NCBI GenBank assembly: GCA_963728965.1
Contig: CAVSMH010000012.1
Location: 62,001 to 126,000 of the forward strand
Length of the DNA: 64,000 nucleotides
Reading direction: 5' to 3'
Origin: DASQZT01 sp963728965
GTDB taxonomy: Bacteria; Acidobacteriota; Terriglobia; Bryobacterales; Bryobacteraceae
Shown here: one piece after another, positions 26,405-35,600 of the stretch
Numbering within the stretch: the first letter of the stretch is position 1
How the letters are laid out: each line of letters starts with the position of its first letter
Made by a program: the position numbers and the translations under genes
The notes under the pieces: model-generated
The model's input: only the letters and a program-made list of their open reading frames with translations
Databases searched by the model: none
Told to the model about the DNA's origin: nothing

Positions 26405-28512
26405 AACAGGCCCCCCGGTTGAGCGCCGCGGCGCTGGCGCTCGTCTTTGCCGCTTCCGCTCAGACCCTGCAACAGGCCGAAGCGCTGTGGAAGGCCAGAC
26501 GCTGGCAGGATGCCAACGAGGCCTTCAAGGTGCTCGTTGACAAGAACCCCAACAACGCCGACTACAAGGTGCATTGGGGCAGGCTGTTTCTCGACCACAA
26601 TCAGCCCGACGAGGCGCTGGGACTGTTTAACGAGGCGCTCCAGATCAAAAAGGACTGCGCCGGCGCTTACCTCGGCAAGGCCCTGATCGCCGCCGACAAT
26701 TACGATTCGGGCGCGCTCACGCTGGCTCGCACGGCCATTACCATGGATCCCAAGTTGGTGGAAGCGCAGGAACTGGTGGCGCGCCTCGAGCTCGAGGACA
26801 ACGACAATCCCAAGGCTATTGAGGAAGCCAAAAAGGCCTTGGCGCTCGACTCCAATTCGGTGCAGGCGAAAGCCATCCTCGCCAGCATCGACTGGCTGGC
26901 CGACAAGCCCGACAGTCCCTGGGACCCGCATACTGCCAAGGGGTACGAAACCGCCGGCCATTTCATGATGTTGAACCGGCGTTATGAAGAAGCGATTCAG
27001 TTCTACCGCAAAGCCATCGCGCTGGATCCCCAGTTGTGGAGCGCGCGTTCGCAGCTCGGCATCAACCTGATGCGTATCGGCGAAGACCAGGAGGCCTACC
27101 GGCAGCTCGAGGAATGCTACAACAACGACTTTCAGGACAAGTACACGCGGAATTCGCTGAAGTTGATGGACAAGTACAAGAACTTCGTCACCTTCAAGAC
27201 CGCCAATACCATCCTGAAATTGGACCGTAAAGAAGCCGACCTGCTGCACCCCTATTTCGAAGCCGAAATGAAACGCGCCATAGCAACGTACGAAGACAAA
27301 TACCGTATCAAGCTGGCGCGGCCGGTGCAGGTGGAGGTGTATCCGGACCACGCCGATTTCGCGGTGCGCACGTTGGGCCTGCCCGGGCTGGGCGCGCTGG
27401 GTGTGACGTTCGGCTACGCTATTGCGATGGACAGCCCCTCGGGACGCCCGCCTGGCCAGTTCCATTGGGCGTCCACGATGTGGCACGAAATGAGCCACGT
27501 CTTCACCCTCACCATGACCAACCACCGCGTGCCGCGCTGGTTTACCGAGGGGCTGGCGGTACACGAGGAGACGGCGGTGTCCCCCGAGTGGGGAGACCGG
27601 CTCGGTCCCGACGAAGTGGCCGCCATCAAGGACAAGAAGCTCCTGCCGATTACCGAGCTCGACCGCGGCTTTATCCATCCCGTTTCCCCGCCCCAGATCA
27701 TCGTGAGCTATTTCCAGGCCGGCAAGATCTGCGACTACATTACCGAGAAGTGGGGCTGGGACACCGTCTTGGCCATGCTCCACGATTTCGCCGAGAACGC
27801 GGACACCGCATCGGTCGTTCGCAAAGAACTGAAGATGGAGCCGGCGGACTTCGATAAACAATTTCTGGAACATCTCGAAGCCGAAACGAAGACCGTGGTG
27901 GCACATTTCGACGACTGGAAAAAGGGCCTCAAGGAACTCGCCCAGATGTCGCGGACCAAGAACTACGACGGCATCCTCAAAGAAGGTCCCGCCGTCCGCG
28001 ACTGGTTCCCCGATTACGTGGAAGAGCACAACGCCTATTCCGCCCTGGCCGCGGCGTATCTCGCCAAGAACAACAAAGCCGCGGCGATTGCCGAACTGGA
28101 GCGCTATGTGAAGATCGGAGGGCGCGATCCGGACACGCTGAAGCAGGCGGCCAAACTGCTTCAGGAGGCGGGCCAGCCGAAAGAAGCCGCGGCCGTGCTC
28201 GACCGGCTGAACTATATTTATCCGATGGACGCGGAAGCGCACCAGGCGCTGGGCGATCTCTATTTCGAGCAAAAGAACGCCGCCGGCGCCGTGCGCGAAT
28301 TCCGCGCCGTGGCGGCGCACAATCCGCAGGATCCCGCGCGGGCGCACTACGATCTGGCGCGCGCCTACATGCTCAATCACCAGCGGGAGCGGGCGCAGGA
28401 CGAACTGCTGGCCGCACTGGAAGTCGCGCCAGGGTACCGGCAGGCCCAGAAATTGTTGTTGGAAGTGAGTGGCGCCGAATCTGGAACTCAGCCGAACACC
28501 GTCAAGAAATAA
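26401..28512 (+). CDS. TPR protein with a gluzincin (peptidase MA-like) domain
   Basis: The 703-residue exported protein starts with GTG, overlapping the preceding stop as GTGA. After a signal peptide come TPR units (about 20-260), then a zinc-metallopeptidase domain with HEMSHVFTL (HExxH) and the downstream Glu in WFTEGLAVHEE, as in the peptidase MA family. More TPR units end the chain (AAYLAKNNKAAAIAELERYV...). It could process or hold envelope proteins together with the other operon products. Confidence 0.9.
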   Translation: MKQAPRLSAAALALVFAASAQTLQQAEALWKARRWQDANEAFKVLVDKNPNNADYKVHWGRLFLDHNQPDEALGLFNEALQIKKDCAGAYLGKALIAADNYDSGALTLARTAITMDPKLVEAQELVARLELEDNDNPKAIEEAKKALALDSNSVQAKAILASIDWLADKPDSPWDPHTAKGYETAGHFMMLNRRYEEAIQFYRKAIALDPQLWSARSQLGINLMRIGEDQEAYRQLEECYNNDFQDKYTRNSLKLMDKYKNFVTFKTANTILKLDRKEADLLHPYFEAEMKRAIATYEDKYRIKLARPVQVEVYPDHADFAVRTLGLPGLGALGVTFGYAIAMDSPSGRPPGQFHWASTMWHEMSHVFTLTMTNHRVPRWFTEGLAVHEETAVSPEWGDRLGPDEVAAIKDKKLLPITELDRGFIHPVSPPQIIVSYFQAGKICDYITEKWGWDTVLAMLHDFAENADTASVVRKELKMEPADFDKQFLEHLEAETKTVVAHFDDWKKGLKELAQMSRTKNYDGILKEGPAVRDWFPDYVEEHNAYSALAAAYLAKNNKAAAIAELERYVKIGGRDPDTLKQAAKLLQEAGQPKEAAAVLDRLNYIYPMDAEAHQALGDLYFEQKNAAGAVREFRAVAAHNPQDPARAHYDLARAYMLNHQRERAQDELLAALEVAPGYRQAQKLLLEVSGAESGTQPNTVKK

Positions 28513-28525
28513 GAATGGATTGCTC

Positions 28526-29551
28526 ATGTCAACTACCGTGACGCCGCAGTTGGAACCCGAAGTCTTGAAGACGCGCATCGAGCGCTTCCGCCAGGTGCAC
28601 TCCGGAATCGTGACCCAGGTCCGCCGGGTGATCGTCGGCCAGGAGGAGGTATTGGAACAGGTGTTGATCGGCCTGTTCGTCGGCGGCCACTGCCTCATTA
28701 CAGGCTTGCCCGGAACCGCCAAGACGCTGCTCGTCCGCACGTTGGCGCAGACCCTGGGTCTGGTGTTCCGCCGCATTCAGTTCACCCCGGACCTGATGCC
28801 CAGCGATATCACCGGTACCGACATCATTGAAGAGGATCCGACCAACGGCCGCCGCACCTGGACGTTCGTGCCCGGTCCGATTTTCGGCAACATCCTGCTC
28901 GCCGATGAGATCAACCGCACCCCGCCCAAAACGCAGAGCGCGCTGCTCGAAGCCATGCAGGAGCGTTCCTGCACCGTGCGCGGCAACATGTATATGCTAC
29001 CCGCGCCGTTCTTCGTGCTGGCCACTCAGAACCCGATCGAACTCGAGGGCACCTACCCGCTCCCCGAAGCCCAGTTGGACCGCTTCCTGTTCAACGTCGT
29101 GCTGGACTATCTGACCGCCGCGGAGGAATTGAAGGTGGTTGACCTGACCACCGTTACCACGATTCCGAGCGCCGACCCGGTGACCAACGATCAGGAGATC
29201 CTGGACTTCCAGCAACTGGTCCGCATGGTGCCGATTGGTGAGAGCATCGCGAAGCACGCCATCGATATGGTGCGGGCCACGCGTCCGCGAGACGAAAGCG
29301 CCCCGGATTTCGTCCAAAAGTACGTCAACTACGGGGCCAGCGTGCGCGCCGCGCAATTCCTGGTATTGTCGGCCAAGGCCCGGGCGTTGATGAAAGGCCG
29401 ATATCACGTGACCTACGACGATGTCCGCTCGCTCTATATTCCCGTCCTGCGCCACAGGATTCTGTTGAACTTCCATGCGGAGTCGGACCGCTTGAAACAG
29501 GATGATGTCCTGAAGCGGTTGCTCGAGTGGAAGCCGGCGCCTCGCGACTAG
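28526..29551 (+). CDS. MoxR-family AAA+ ATPase
   Basis: The 341-residue cytoplasmic ATPase has Walker A GLPGTAKT, Walker B ILLADEINRTPPKTQSALLE, sensor 1 LATQNPIELEGTYPLPEAQ and the C-terminal lid. All are diagnostic for MoxR proteins, which act as chaperones for metal- or VWA-containing partners. The VWA, DUF58 and BatA genes around it are the expected partners. ATG 28526 is chosen because the family starts shortly before the Arg-rich helix; it lies 14 bases after the previous stop. Confidence 0.94.
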   Translation: MSTTVTPQLEPEVLKTRIERFRQVHSGIVTQVRRVIVGQEEVLEQVLIGLFVGGHCLITGLPGTAKTLLVRTLAQTLGLVFRRIQFTPDLMPSDITGTDIIEEDPTNGRRTWTFVPGPIFGNILLADEINRTPPKTQSALLEAMQERSCTVRGNMYMLPAPFFVLATQNPIELEGTYPLPEAQLDRFLFNVVLDYLTAAEELKVVDLTTVTTIPSADPVTNDQEILDFQQLVRMVPIGESIAKHAIDMVRATRPRDESAPDFVQKYVNYGASVRAAQFLVLSAKARALMKGRYHVTYDDVRSLYIPVLRHRILLNFHAESDRLKQDDVLKRLLEWKPAPRD

Positions 29552-29589
29552 GCACAGTTTGACGCCGGGACCCGGCGGGATTTCTTGCA

Positions 29590-29703
29590 ATGATGGCATT
29601 GGCAGAATCAAAACCCGAGAAAGCGGAGGGACCGGAGAATCTTCCGCGGTTCGGCCGCTCCGCGGCAGAGTTCCAGCGACGGTATGAACAGGAGCCCCAC
29701 TAA
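29590..29703 (+). CDS. Small peptide gene, 37 aa, coupled to the DUF58 gene
   Basis: ATG 29590 opens a 37-residue frame (MMALAESKPEKAEGPENLPR followed by a charged tail) that ends in TAA at 29701-29703. The last A of the stop is the first base of the DUF58 start (TAATG), a normal sign of translational coupling. It sits between moxR and DUF58 in an otherwise tight operon. A start at the second ATG, 29593, is equally possible. Its function is unknown, and it may serve only to deliver ribosomes to the next gene. Confidence 0.5.
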   Translation: MMALAESKPEKAEGPENLPRFGRSAAEFQRRYEQEPH

Positions 29704-30593
29704 TGCTCCAACGCTTTCTCGATCCAGCCACCCTGGCATCCATCTCCGGCCTCGACCTGGTGGCCAAGACCGTTGTTGACGGGTTCGTCGCCGGTCTCCA
29801 CCGGTCCCCCGATTTCGGCTTTTCCCAGGAGTTCGCCGAGTACCGCGCCTACTCCCAGGGCGACGACCTCCGCCACGTCGACTGGAACGTCTTCGCCCGC
29901 ACCGACAGGTGCTTCCTCAAGCGCTACCGCGGCGAGACCAATTCGCAGCTTCTGATCCTGCTCGATACCTCGGCTTCCATGGCGTACGGGTCGCAACCGG
30001 TGACCAAGCTCGACTACGCCCGGTTCGTTGCCGCCTCGTTGTGCTATATGGCAAACGGGCAGCGCGACGCCGCGGGACTCATCATCTTCGACGAGGATGT
30101 GGCCAACTACGTGGCCCCCTCCACTCGCCAGGGGCAGTTATTCCGGCTGCTGCACGCCATCGAAAAGGCCGAGCCGGGCACCCGTACCGATTTCGCCAAG
30201 CCCTTCATTCATTTTCAGAATTTCCTCCATCGCCGCGGCATCGTGGTGGTGCTTTCCGATTTTTACGACCAGCCGGAAAAGATCATCGATACCGTCCAGC
30301 CCCTGCGCTATCGCGGCAATGAGGTGATCCTGTTCCACGTGCTCGATCCGCAGGAGATCAAGCCCAAATTTCGCGAGCCCGTGCTGCTGGTGGACATGGA
30401 AAATGCGGCAGACTCGCTCGAAGTCTCGCCCGAATATGCCCGCAACGAATACCGCCGCAAGATCGACTCGCATATCGAGGACCTGCGCCACAAATCGCGC
30501 GGCGCCGGCCTGGACTATTTCCTCATGAATACGGCGCGTCCGCTGGATGAAGGGCTCCGCGAGTACCTCGCGGTGCGAAAAGGGAGAATGTAG
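29703..30593 (+). CDS. DUF58 domain protein
   Basis: The 296-residue protein carries the DUF58 signature (FAEYRAYSQGDDLRHVDWNV and RTDRCFLKRYRGETN) and then a VWA-like half with the metal-site motif DTSASMAYG. DUF58 proteins regularly accompany MoxR ATPases and BatA-like VWA proteins; the MoxR protein is thought to act on them. GGAGCC upstream of the ATG at 29703 lies within the preceding small gene. The next gene starts two bases after its stop. Confidence 0.93.
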   Translation: MLQRFLDPATLASISGLDLVAKTVVDGFVAGLHRSPDFGFSQEFAEYRAYSQGDDLRHVDWNVFARTDRCFLKRYRGETNSQLLILLDTSASMAYGSQPVTKLDYARFVAASLCYMANGQRDAAGLIIFDEDVANYVAPSTRQGQLFRLLHAIEKAEPGTRTDFAKPFIHFQNFLHRRGIVVVLSDFYDQPEKIIDTVQPLRYRGNEVILFHVLDPQEIKPKFREPVLLVDMENAADSLEVSPEYARNEYRRKIDSHIEDLRHKSRGAGLDYFLMNTARPLDEGLREYLAVRKGRM

Positions 30594-30595
30594 TC

Positions 30596-32605
30596 ATGGG
30601 CTTTTTCGCGCCTTGGTTTCTGGCCGGAGTCGCCGCCGTGGGGCTGCCCGTCTGGCTGCACCTGCTGAAGAAGCACCGCAGCACGCCCCTGCCATTCAGT
30701 TCCCTGATGTTCTTCGAGCGGCGCACGCAAAGCTCCATCAAGCACCGCCGGCTGCGCTACCTGGTGCTGTTCACGCTGCGCACCGCACTGCTTGCGCTCA
30801 TCGCGCTCGCCTTTGCCGATCCGTACGTGCAACAGAAAATCCTGCCGGTGAAGCGCACCGGCGAAGTCACGGTGGTGGCCATCGATAATTCTCTGAGCAT
30901 GCGCGCGGGCGATCTCCTGCAACAGGCCAAACAGGCGGCCAAGAGTCTGGTCGGGGGCCTGCATGCGGGTGAGCGGGCGCAGGTGCTGGCCTTCGGGCAG
31001 CGTGTCCAGGTGATGAGCGAGGTCACCGACGATCACGCGCCGCTCAATGCCGCCATCGATTCCATCGAACCCTCCGACGCGCGCACGTCCTTTGGCGAGC
31101 TCACCCGCACCATCCGTTCCATCGCGCAGTCGCTGCGGCTCCCGCTCCATGTGCACGTGTACTCCGACATGCAGCAGTCGGGCATGCCGCCGAATTTTTC
31201 CGATCTGCGCCTGAATGCCGATGTACGGCTCGATCCCCACCCTCTCGAAAAGAGGCAGGTCCCGAACTTCGCCGTCGAAAACGTGGTGGCGCCGCGCCGC
31301 GTCTACGACAACAAGAAAACCCGCGTCCTGGTCACCGTGTCGGGCTACGGCACGTCGAAGGCGACGCGTAACGTTTCCCTGTCGCTCAACGGCCGGGTCA
31401 CCGAGAGCAAGTCGGTCGAGGTGCCCGAGAATGGACGCGCGACCGTGGAGTTCCTGTCGCTCGATGTGCCTTACGGGCGCAACAAGGGAGAGGTACGGAT
31501 CGATTCGGCGGATTCACTGCCGGGGGACGACCGTTTCTATTTCTCCGTGGAACGGGCCGACCCGCGCCACGCCCTGTTCGTCCATGAAGCGGAGAGTACC
31601 CGCGGGCTGCTTTACTTCAAAGCGGCGCTGGGCGCTTCGGGCCAGTCGGCGTTTGAAATCGACGCGGCCAACATCGAGCAGACCACCAATGTGAGCCCCT
31701 CGAAGTACGCCTTCGTCGTGCTGTCCGACGTCGGCGCGCTGCCCGGCGGGTTCGAGAACGAGTTGCGCAGCTACGTCCGCGCAGGCGGCAGCGTGCTAAT
31801 CGCGCTCGGCCATATGTCGGTCGCTCGCACCCGTGTTCCGGTTGCCGATCACCGCATCGAGGAGGCCCGCTATGCAGGCCGGGAAGGGCAACGGTTCCAG
31901 GCCGCCGCTTGGCTGGACCCGTCGCATCCCTCGATCCTCAAGAACGACCATTGGGATGACGTCAAGTTCTACCAGGCAATCCGCATCGATCCGGGCAATG
32001 CACGCGTGGTGGCACGCCTGACCGATCAAACGCCGCTGCTGATGGACCAGCAGGTGGGAAGTGGCCACATCCTCGTCTTCGCATCCACCTTCGACAACGT
32101 CGCCAACGATTTTCCATTGCACGCGTCCTTTGTACCCTTTGTCGAGCAGACGGCGCGGTATCTCGGCCGGCTCGACGCGGGTCCCTCCAGCGTGCAGGTG
32201 GGCTCGTTTGCGGAACTTCGCGATACCAAGGAGGTCGGCGCGGCGGTGGACGTAGTCGCCCCCAAGGGCGAGCGCGCGCTTTCCCTGGCCGAAGCCACCA
32301 AGGCGCAGAACATCCAGTTCACCGAGACCGGCTTCTACGATATCCGCCGGACCAACGGCCGGAATGAACTGGTGGCGGTCAATGCCGACCGCCACGAATC
32401 GGATTTGGCTCCCGCGCCCCCGGAGGCCCTCGCATTGTGGCAGAATACAGCCAACGGCGCTTCTACTGCCGCTGGCGGGGCGGCGTCAGCCGAACAGAAA
32501 CCCCTGTCGTTGTGGTGGTACGTCATGGTACTGGTACTGGTGCTTGCACTGGCCGAATCGTTGCTGGGGAATCAACATCTTTCTGTGGACAAAGAGGCGG
32601 CATGA
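30596..32605 (+). CDS. BatA-like membrane VWA protein
   Basis: The 669-residue protein starts with the BatA N-terminal unit (MGFFAPWFLAGVAAVGLPVW, LHLLKKHRSTPLPFSSLMFF), a second transmembrane helix near residue 60, and a VWA domain with DNSLSMRAG. The rest is a large extracytoplasmic region with Ig-like segments and a DUF1355-like part. A final helix (YVMVLVLVLALAESLLG) returns to the membrane. Members of this family take part in envelope stress or aerotolerance in Bacteroides. The stop overlaps the next start as ATGA. Confidence 0.92.
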   Translation: MGFFAPWFLAGVAAVGLPVWLHLLKKHRSTPLPFSSLMFFERRTQSSIKHRRLRYLVLFTLRTALLALIALAFADPYVQQKILPVKRTGEVTVVAIDNSLSMRAGDLLQQAKQAAKSLVGGLHAGERAQVLAFGQRVQVMSEVTDDHAPLNAAIDSIEPSDARTSFGELTRTIRSIAQSLRLPLHVHVYSDMQQSGMPPNFSDLRLNADVRLDPHPLEKRQVPNFAVENVVAPRRVYDNKKTRVLVTVSGYGTSKATRNVSLSLNGRVTESKSVEVPENGRATVEFLSLDVPYGRNKGEVRIDSADSLPGDDRFYFSVERADPRHALFVHEAESTRGLLYFKAALGASGQSAFEIDAANIEQTTNVSPSKYAFVVLSDVGALPGGFENELRSYVRAGGSVLIALGHMSVARTRVPVADHRIEEARYAGREGQRFQAAAWLDPSHPSILKNDHWDDVKFYQAIRIDPGNARVVARLTDQTPLLMDQQVGSGHILVFASTFDNVANDFPLHASFVPFVEQTARYLGRLDAGPSSVQVGSFAELRDTKEVGAAVDVVAPKGERALSLAEATKAQNIQFTETGFYDIRRTNGRNELVAVNADRHESDLAPAPPEALALWQNTANGASTAAGGAASAEQKPLSLWWYVMVLVLVLALAESLLGNQHLSVDKEAA

Positions 32606-35600
32606 AACCTTTGGATCGCTTGTCCGAATATCTGGGCGCCATCGAACGCCGGCTGCGGATTCTCGCGTTCACCCGCGGAGCGGCGGTCACGGCGGCGGCA
32701 GCTTTGGCCCTGACCGTGGTGGCCGTACTGATCGCCAACAGGTTCGCGTTTTCCAACCCGAGCGTCGTGGGAGCCCGCATTTTCCTGTTCCTGGGCCTGG
32801 CGTTCGCGCTGGCCGCCGCGCTGATCATTCCGGTGATCCGCCTCAATCGCCGCCATGCCGCTCGCAAAGCGGAGAGCCGCTACCCCGAGTTCGAGGAGCG
32901 CCTGCTCACCTTCACCGAACGCGTCGATCAGAACGCCAACGATCCGTTCCTGCAGTTGCTCGCCGCCGACACCCTACCGGTGGCGCAGCGGGCCACCCCC
33001 CGGGAGGTGGCCCGCACCGCATGGATCTTCAGCTTCTCTTCGGCGGCGATCGTCGCCGCCCTGGTGCTGTTGTGGCTCGGCATGTCGGGCCCCGGTTTCC
33101 TCGGCTACGGCACTTCGCTCCTCTGGGGCGGGTTGCCCAAAGGTGAAATGAAGCCGTACTACGCCGTACACGTCGAACCGGGCAACAAGACCGTCCGCAA
33201 ACGCGCAGACCAGATGATTACCGCCAGCCTCCTGGGCTTCTCCGCGCCCAAAGTTCGCTTTTTCGCCAAGTACGCCAGCGGCTCCCAGTGGGAGCAGGCT
33301 GAAATGCGCACCGAGCCCGGCGGCAATTCGTACCAGTTCCTGATCGCGGGCGTTCCCGAATCGCTCGAATACTACGTGGAAGCCGGCGGCGTGCGCTCGC
33401 CTTCCTATAAGTTAACTGTGGTGGACCTGCCGGCGATCAAAAAGATCCGCGTCACGTATCACTACCCGGAATGGACCGGCATGAAGGACACGGTGGAGGA
33501 TCCCGGCGGCGACCTGCGAGCCGTGGAGGGCACCACCGCGGATGTCGCCATCCAGACCGATCGGCCGCTTTCCACGGGCGTGATCCTGCTGGACGACGGC
33601 ACCAAGCTGCCGTTGCGCGATGGCGGCAACGGCATGCTCGTGGCCAGCGTCGGCATTCGGAAGGACGGGATGTATCACGTCGCCGCCGTGGAAAACGCCG
33701 AGGACGTGCGCCTCAGCAACGATTATTTCATCGAGGCCATGAAGGACAATCCGCCCGAGGTCAAGATCACCCGTCCCGGACGCGATTTCAAAGCCAACCC
33801 GATCGAGGAAGTCACCGTCGCCGTGGAAGCCAAAGATGATTTTGGTCTCCGGAACGTCGACCTGCACTACTCCGTGAATGGCGGTCCCGAGAAGACCATT
33901 CCTCTGCTCCAGTCCAAAGGCGCGAAGGACTCCACCGGTACTACCACCATTTCACTCGAGGATTTCAAGGTTGTGCCGGGCGATATCGTCAGCATCTACG
34001 CCGTGGCCAGGGACGCGCGCACCGCGGCCAATACGGACATGTTCTTCATCGAGGCCCAGCCGTTCGAGCGCATCTACTCCCAATCCCAGGAAGGCGGCGG
34101 TGGTGGCGGTGGCGGCGGCGACATGGACCAGGAGGGGCAAATCTCGGGACGCCAGAAGGAGATCATTACCGCCACCTGGAACCAGGCCAAGGGGCAGGGC
34201 GCGCGTGCCTCCGATGCCGAAAACGCCGCGTTCCTTTCTTCGGTGCAGTCCAAGCTGCGCGATCAGGCGAAGTCGCTGGCCGCGCGCATGAAGGCGCGGC
34301 AGCTCGAAGGCGCCGGCGATTCCTTCAAGAGTTTCGTGGATGATATGGAGAAGGCGGCCGACGCCATGGGCCCCGCGACTGACAAGCTGAAGGGCGCCAA
34401 ATGGCAGGATGCGCTCCCCTCCGAGCAGAAGGCATTGCAGTACCTGCTCCGCGCCGAGGCCACCTTCCGCGATATCCAGGTGGCGTTCGGCGGCCAGCGC
34501 AGCGGGGGCGGCGGGGGCGGTGGCGGCGGCGCCACGCGCGACCTCGCGGGTCTCTTCGACCTGGAACTCGATACCGAAAAGAATCAGTACGAGGGTGCGC
34601 GCCAGAACGCCTCGCAGTCGTCCGACGCCCAACAGCGTGAGTTGGATGACGCGCTGCAAAAACTCCAGCAGCTTGCCAAGCGGCAGCAGGAACTGGCCGA
34701 CCAGGCCCGCAAGGGCCAGCAGACTCCGCAGCAGCGCTGGGAGCAGGAGATGCTCCGCCGGGAAGCTGAAAAACTCCAGCAGCAGATGCAGCAGATGGCC
34801 CGCAACCAGGCTGGCCAGTTGAGCCGCCAGGGACAGCAGAGCCAGCAAGGACAGCAGAGTCAACAAGGGCAGCAAGGACAGCAAGGACAGCAGGGGCAGC
34901 AGGGGCAGCAGGGGCAGCAAGGCCAACAGGGCCAGCAGGGCCAGATGACGCAGGGCGGCCAGCAGGGCCAACAGGGCCAGATGACGCAGGGCGGCCAGCA
35001 GGGCCAACAGGGCCAGATGACTCCGCAGCAGCAGGCCCGCCAACAGATGGAAAACATGCTGCACGAGAACCAGCTTCGGGGCGCCAACCCGCAGCAGATG
35101 CAGCAGATGATCGACCGTCTCAACCAGGCGCTTCAGGACATGCGCCAAGCCGCGTCTTCCCAGCAGTCGGGCACGCCCCAGGCGGAAGCCGATGCGCGCC
35201 GCGCCGCCGATCGCCTGAAAGAAGCCGCCCAAATGTTGCAGGGCATGCGCAGCGCGCAGTCCAGCAATCAGGTGGAGGATATGGCGCGCCAGGCAGAAGA
35301 GCTGGCCCGGCGTCAACAGGATTTTGAGGGCCAGATGCGCCGCGCCTTCGGCTCCGAACAGGGAGTGAACCGCGAGCAGGCCGAACGTCTCGCCGGCCAG
35401 CGAGATGGCGAAATCGCCGATCTGAAGAAGCTCGAGCAGCAGATGCAATCCGCCGTACGAGATCTGCAATCGACCCAGCGTCAGGCGGCCACCAAGCTCC
35501 GCGACGCATTGGGCGAAATGCAGCAGCAGGAACTGGCTCGCGCCATGCAGCGCAATGCCGATTGGATCCGGCGCGGCATGGGCGGCTATGCCGTCCTCTC

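Noticed and set aside
25780..28776. Very long open frame (998 codons) on the minus strand
   Set aside because: It lies opposite the caspase-like and TPR-gluzincin genes, has shadow-type composition with no motif, and no start signal.
34816..35030. CRISPR-like repeat array
   Set aside because: The units are nine bases, in frame and coding Gln/Gly, with no spacers and no cas genes.
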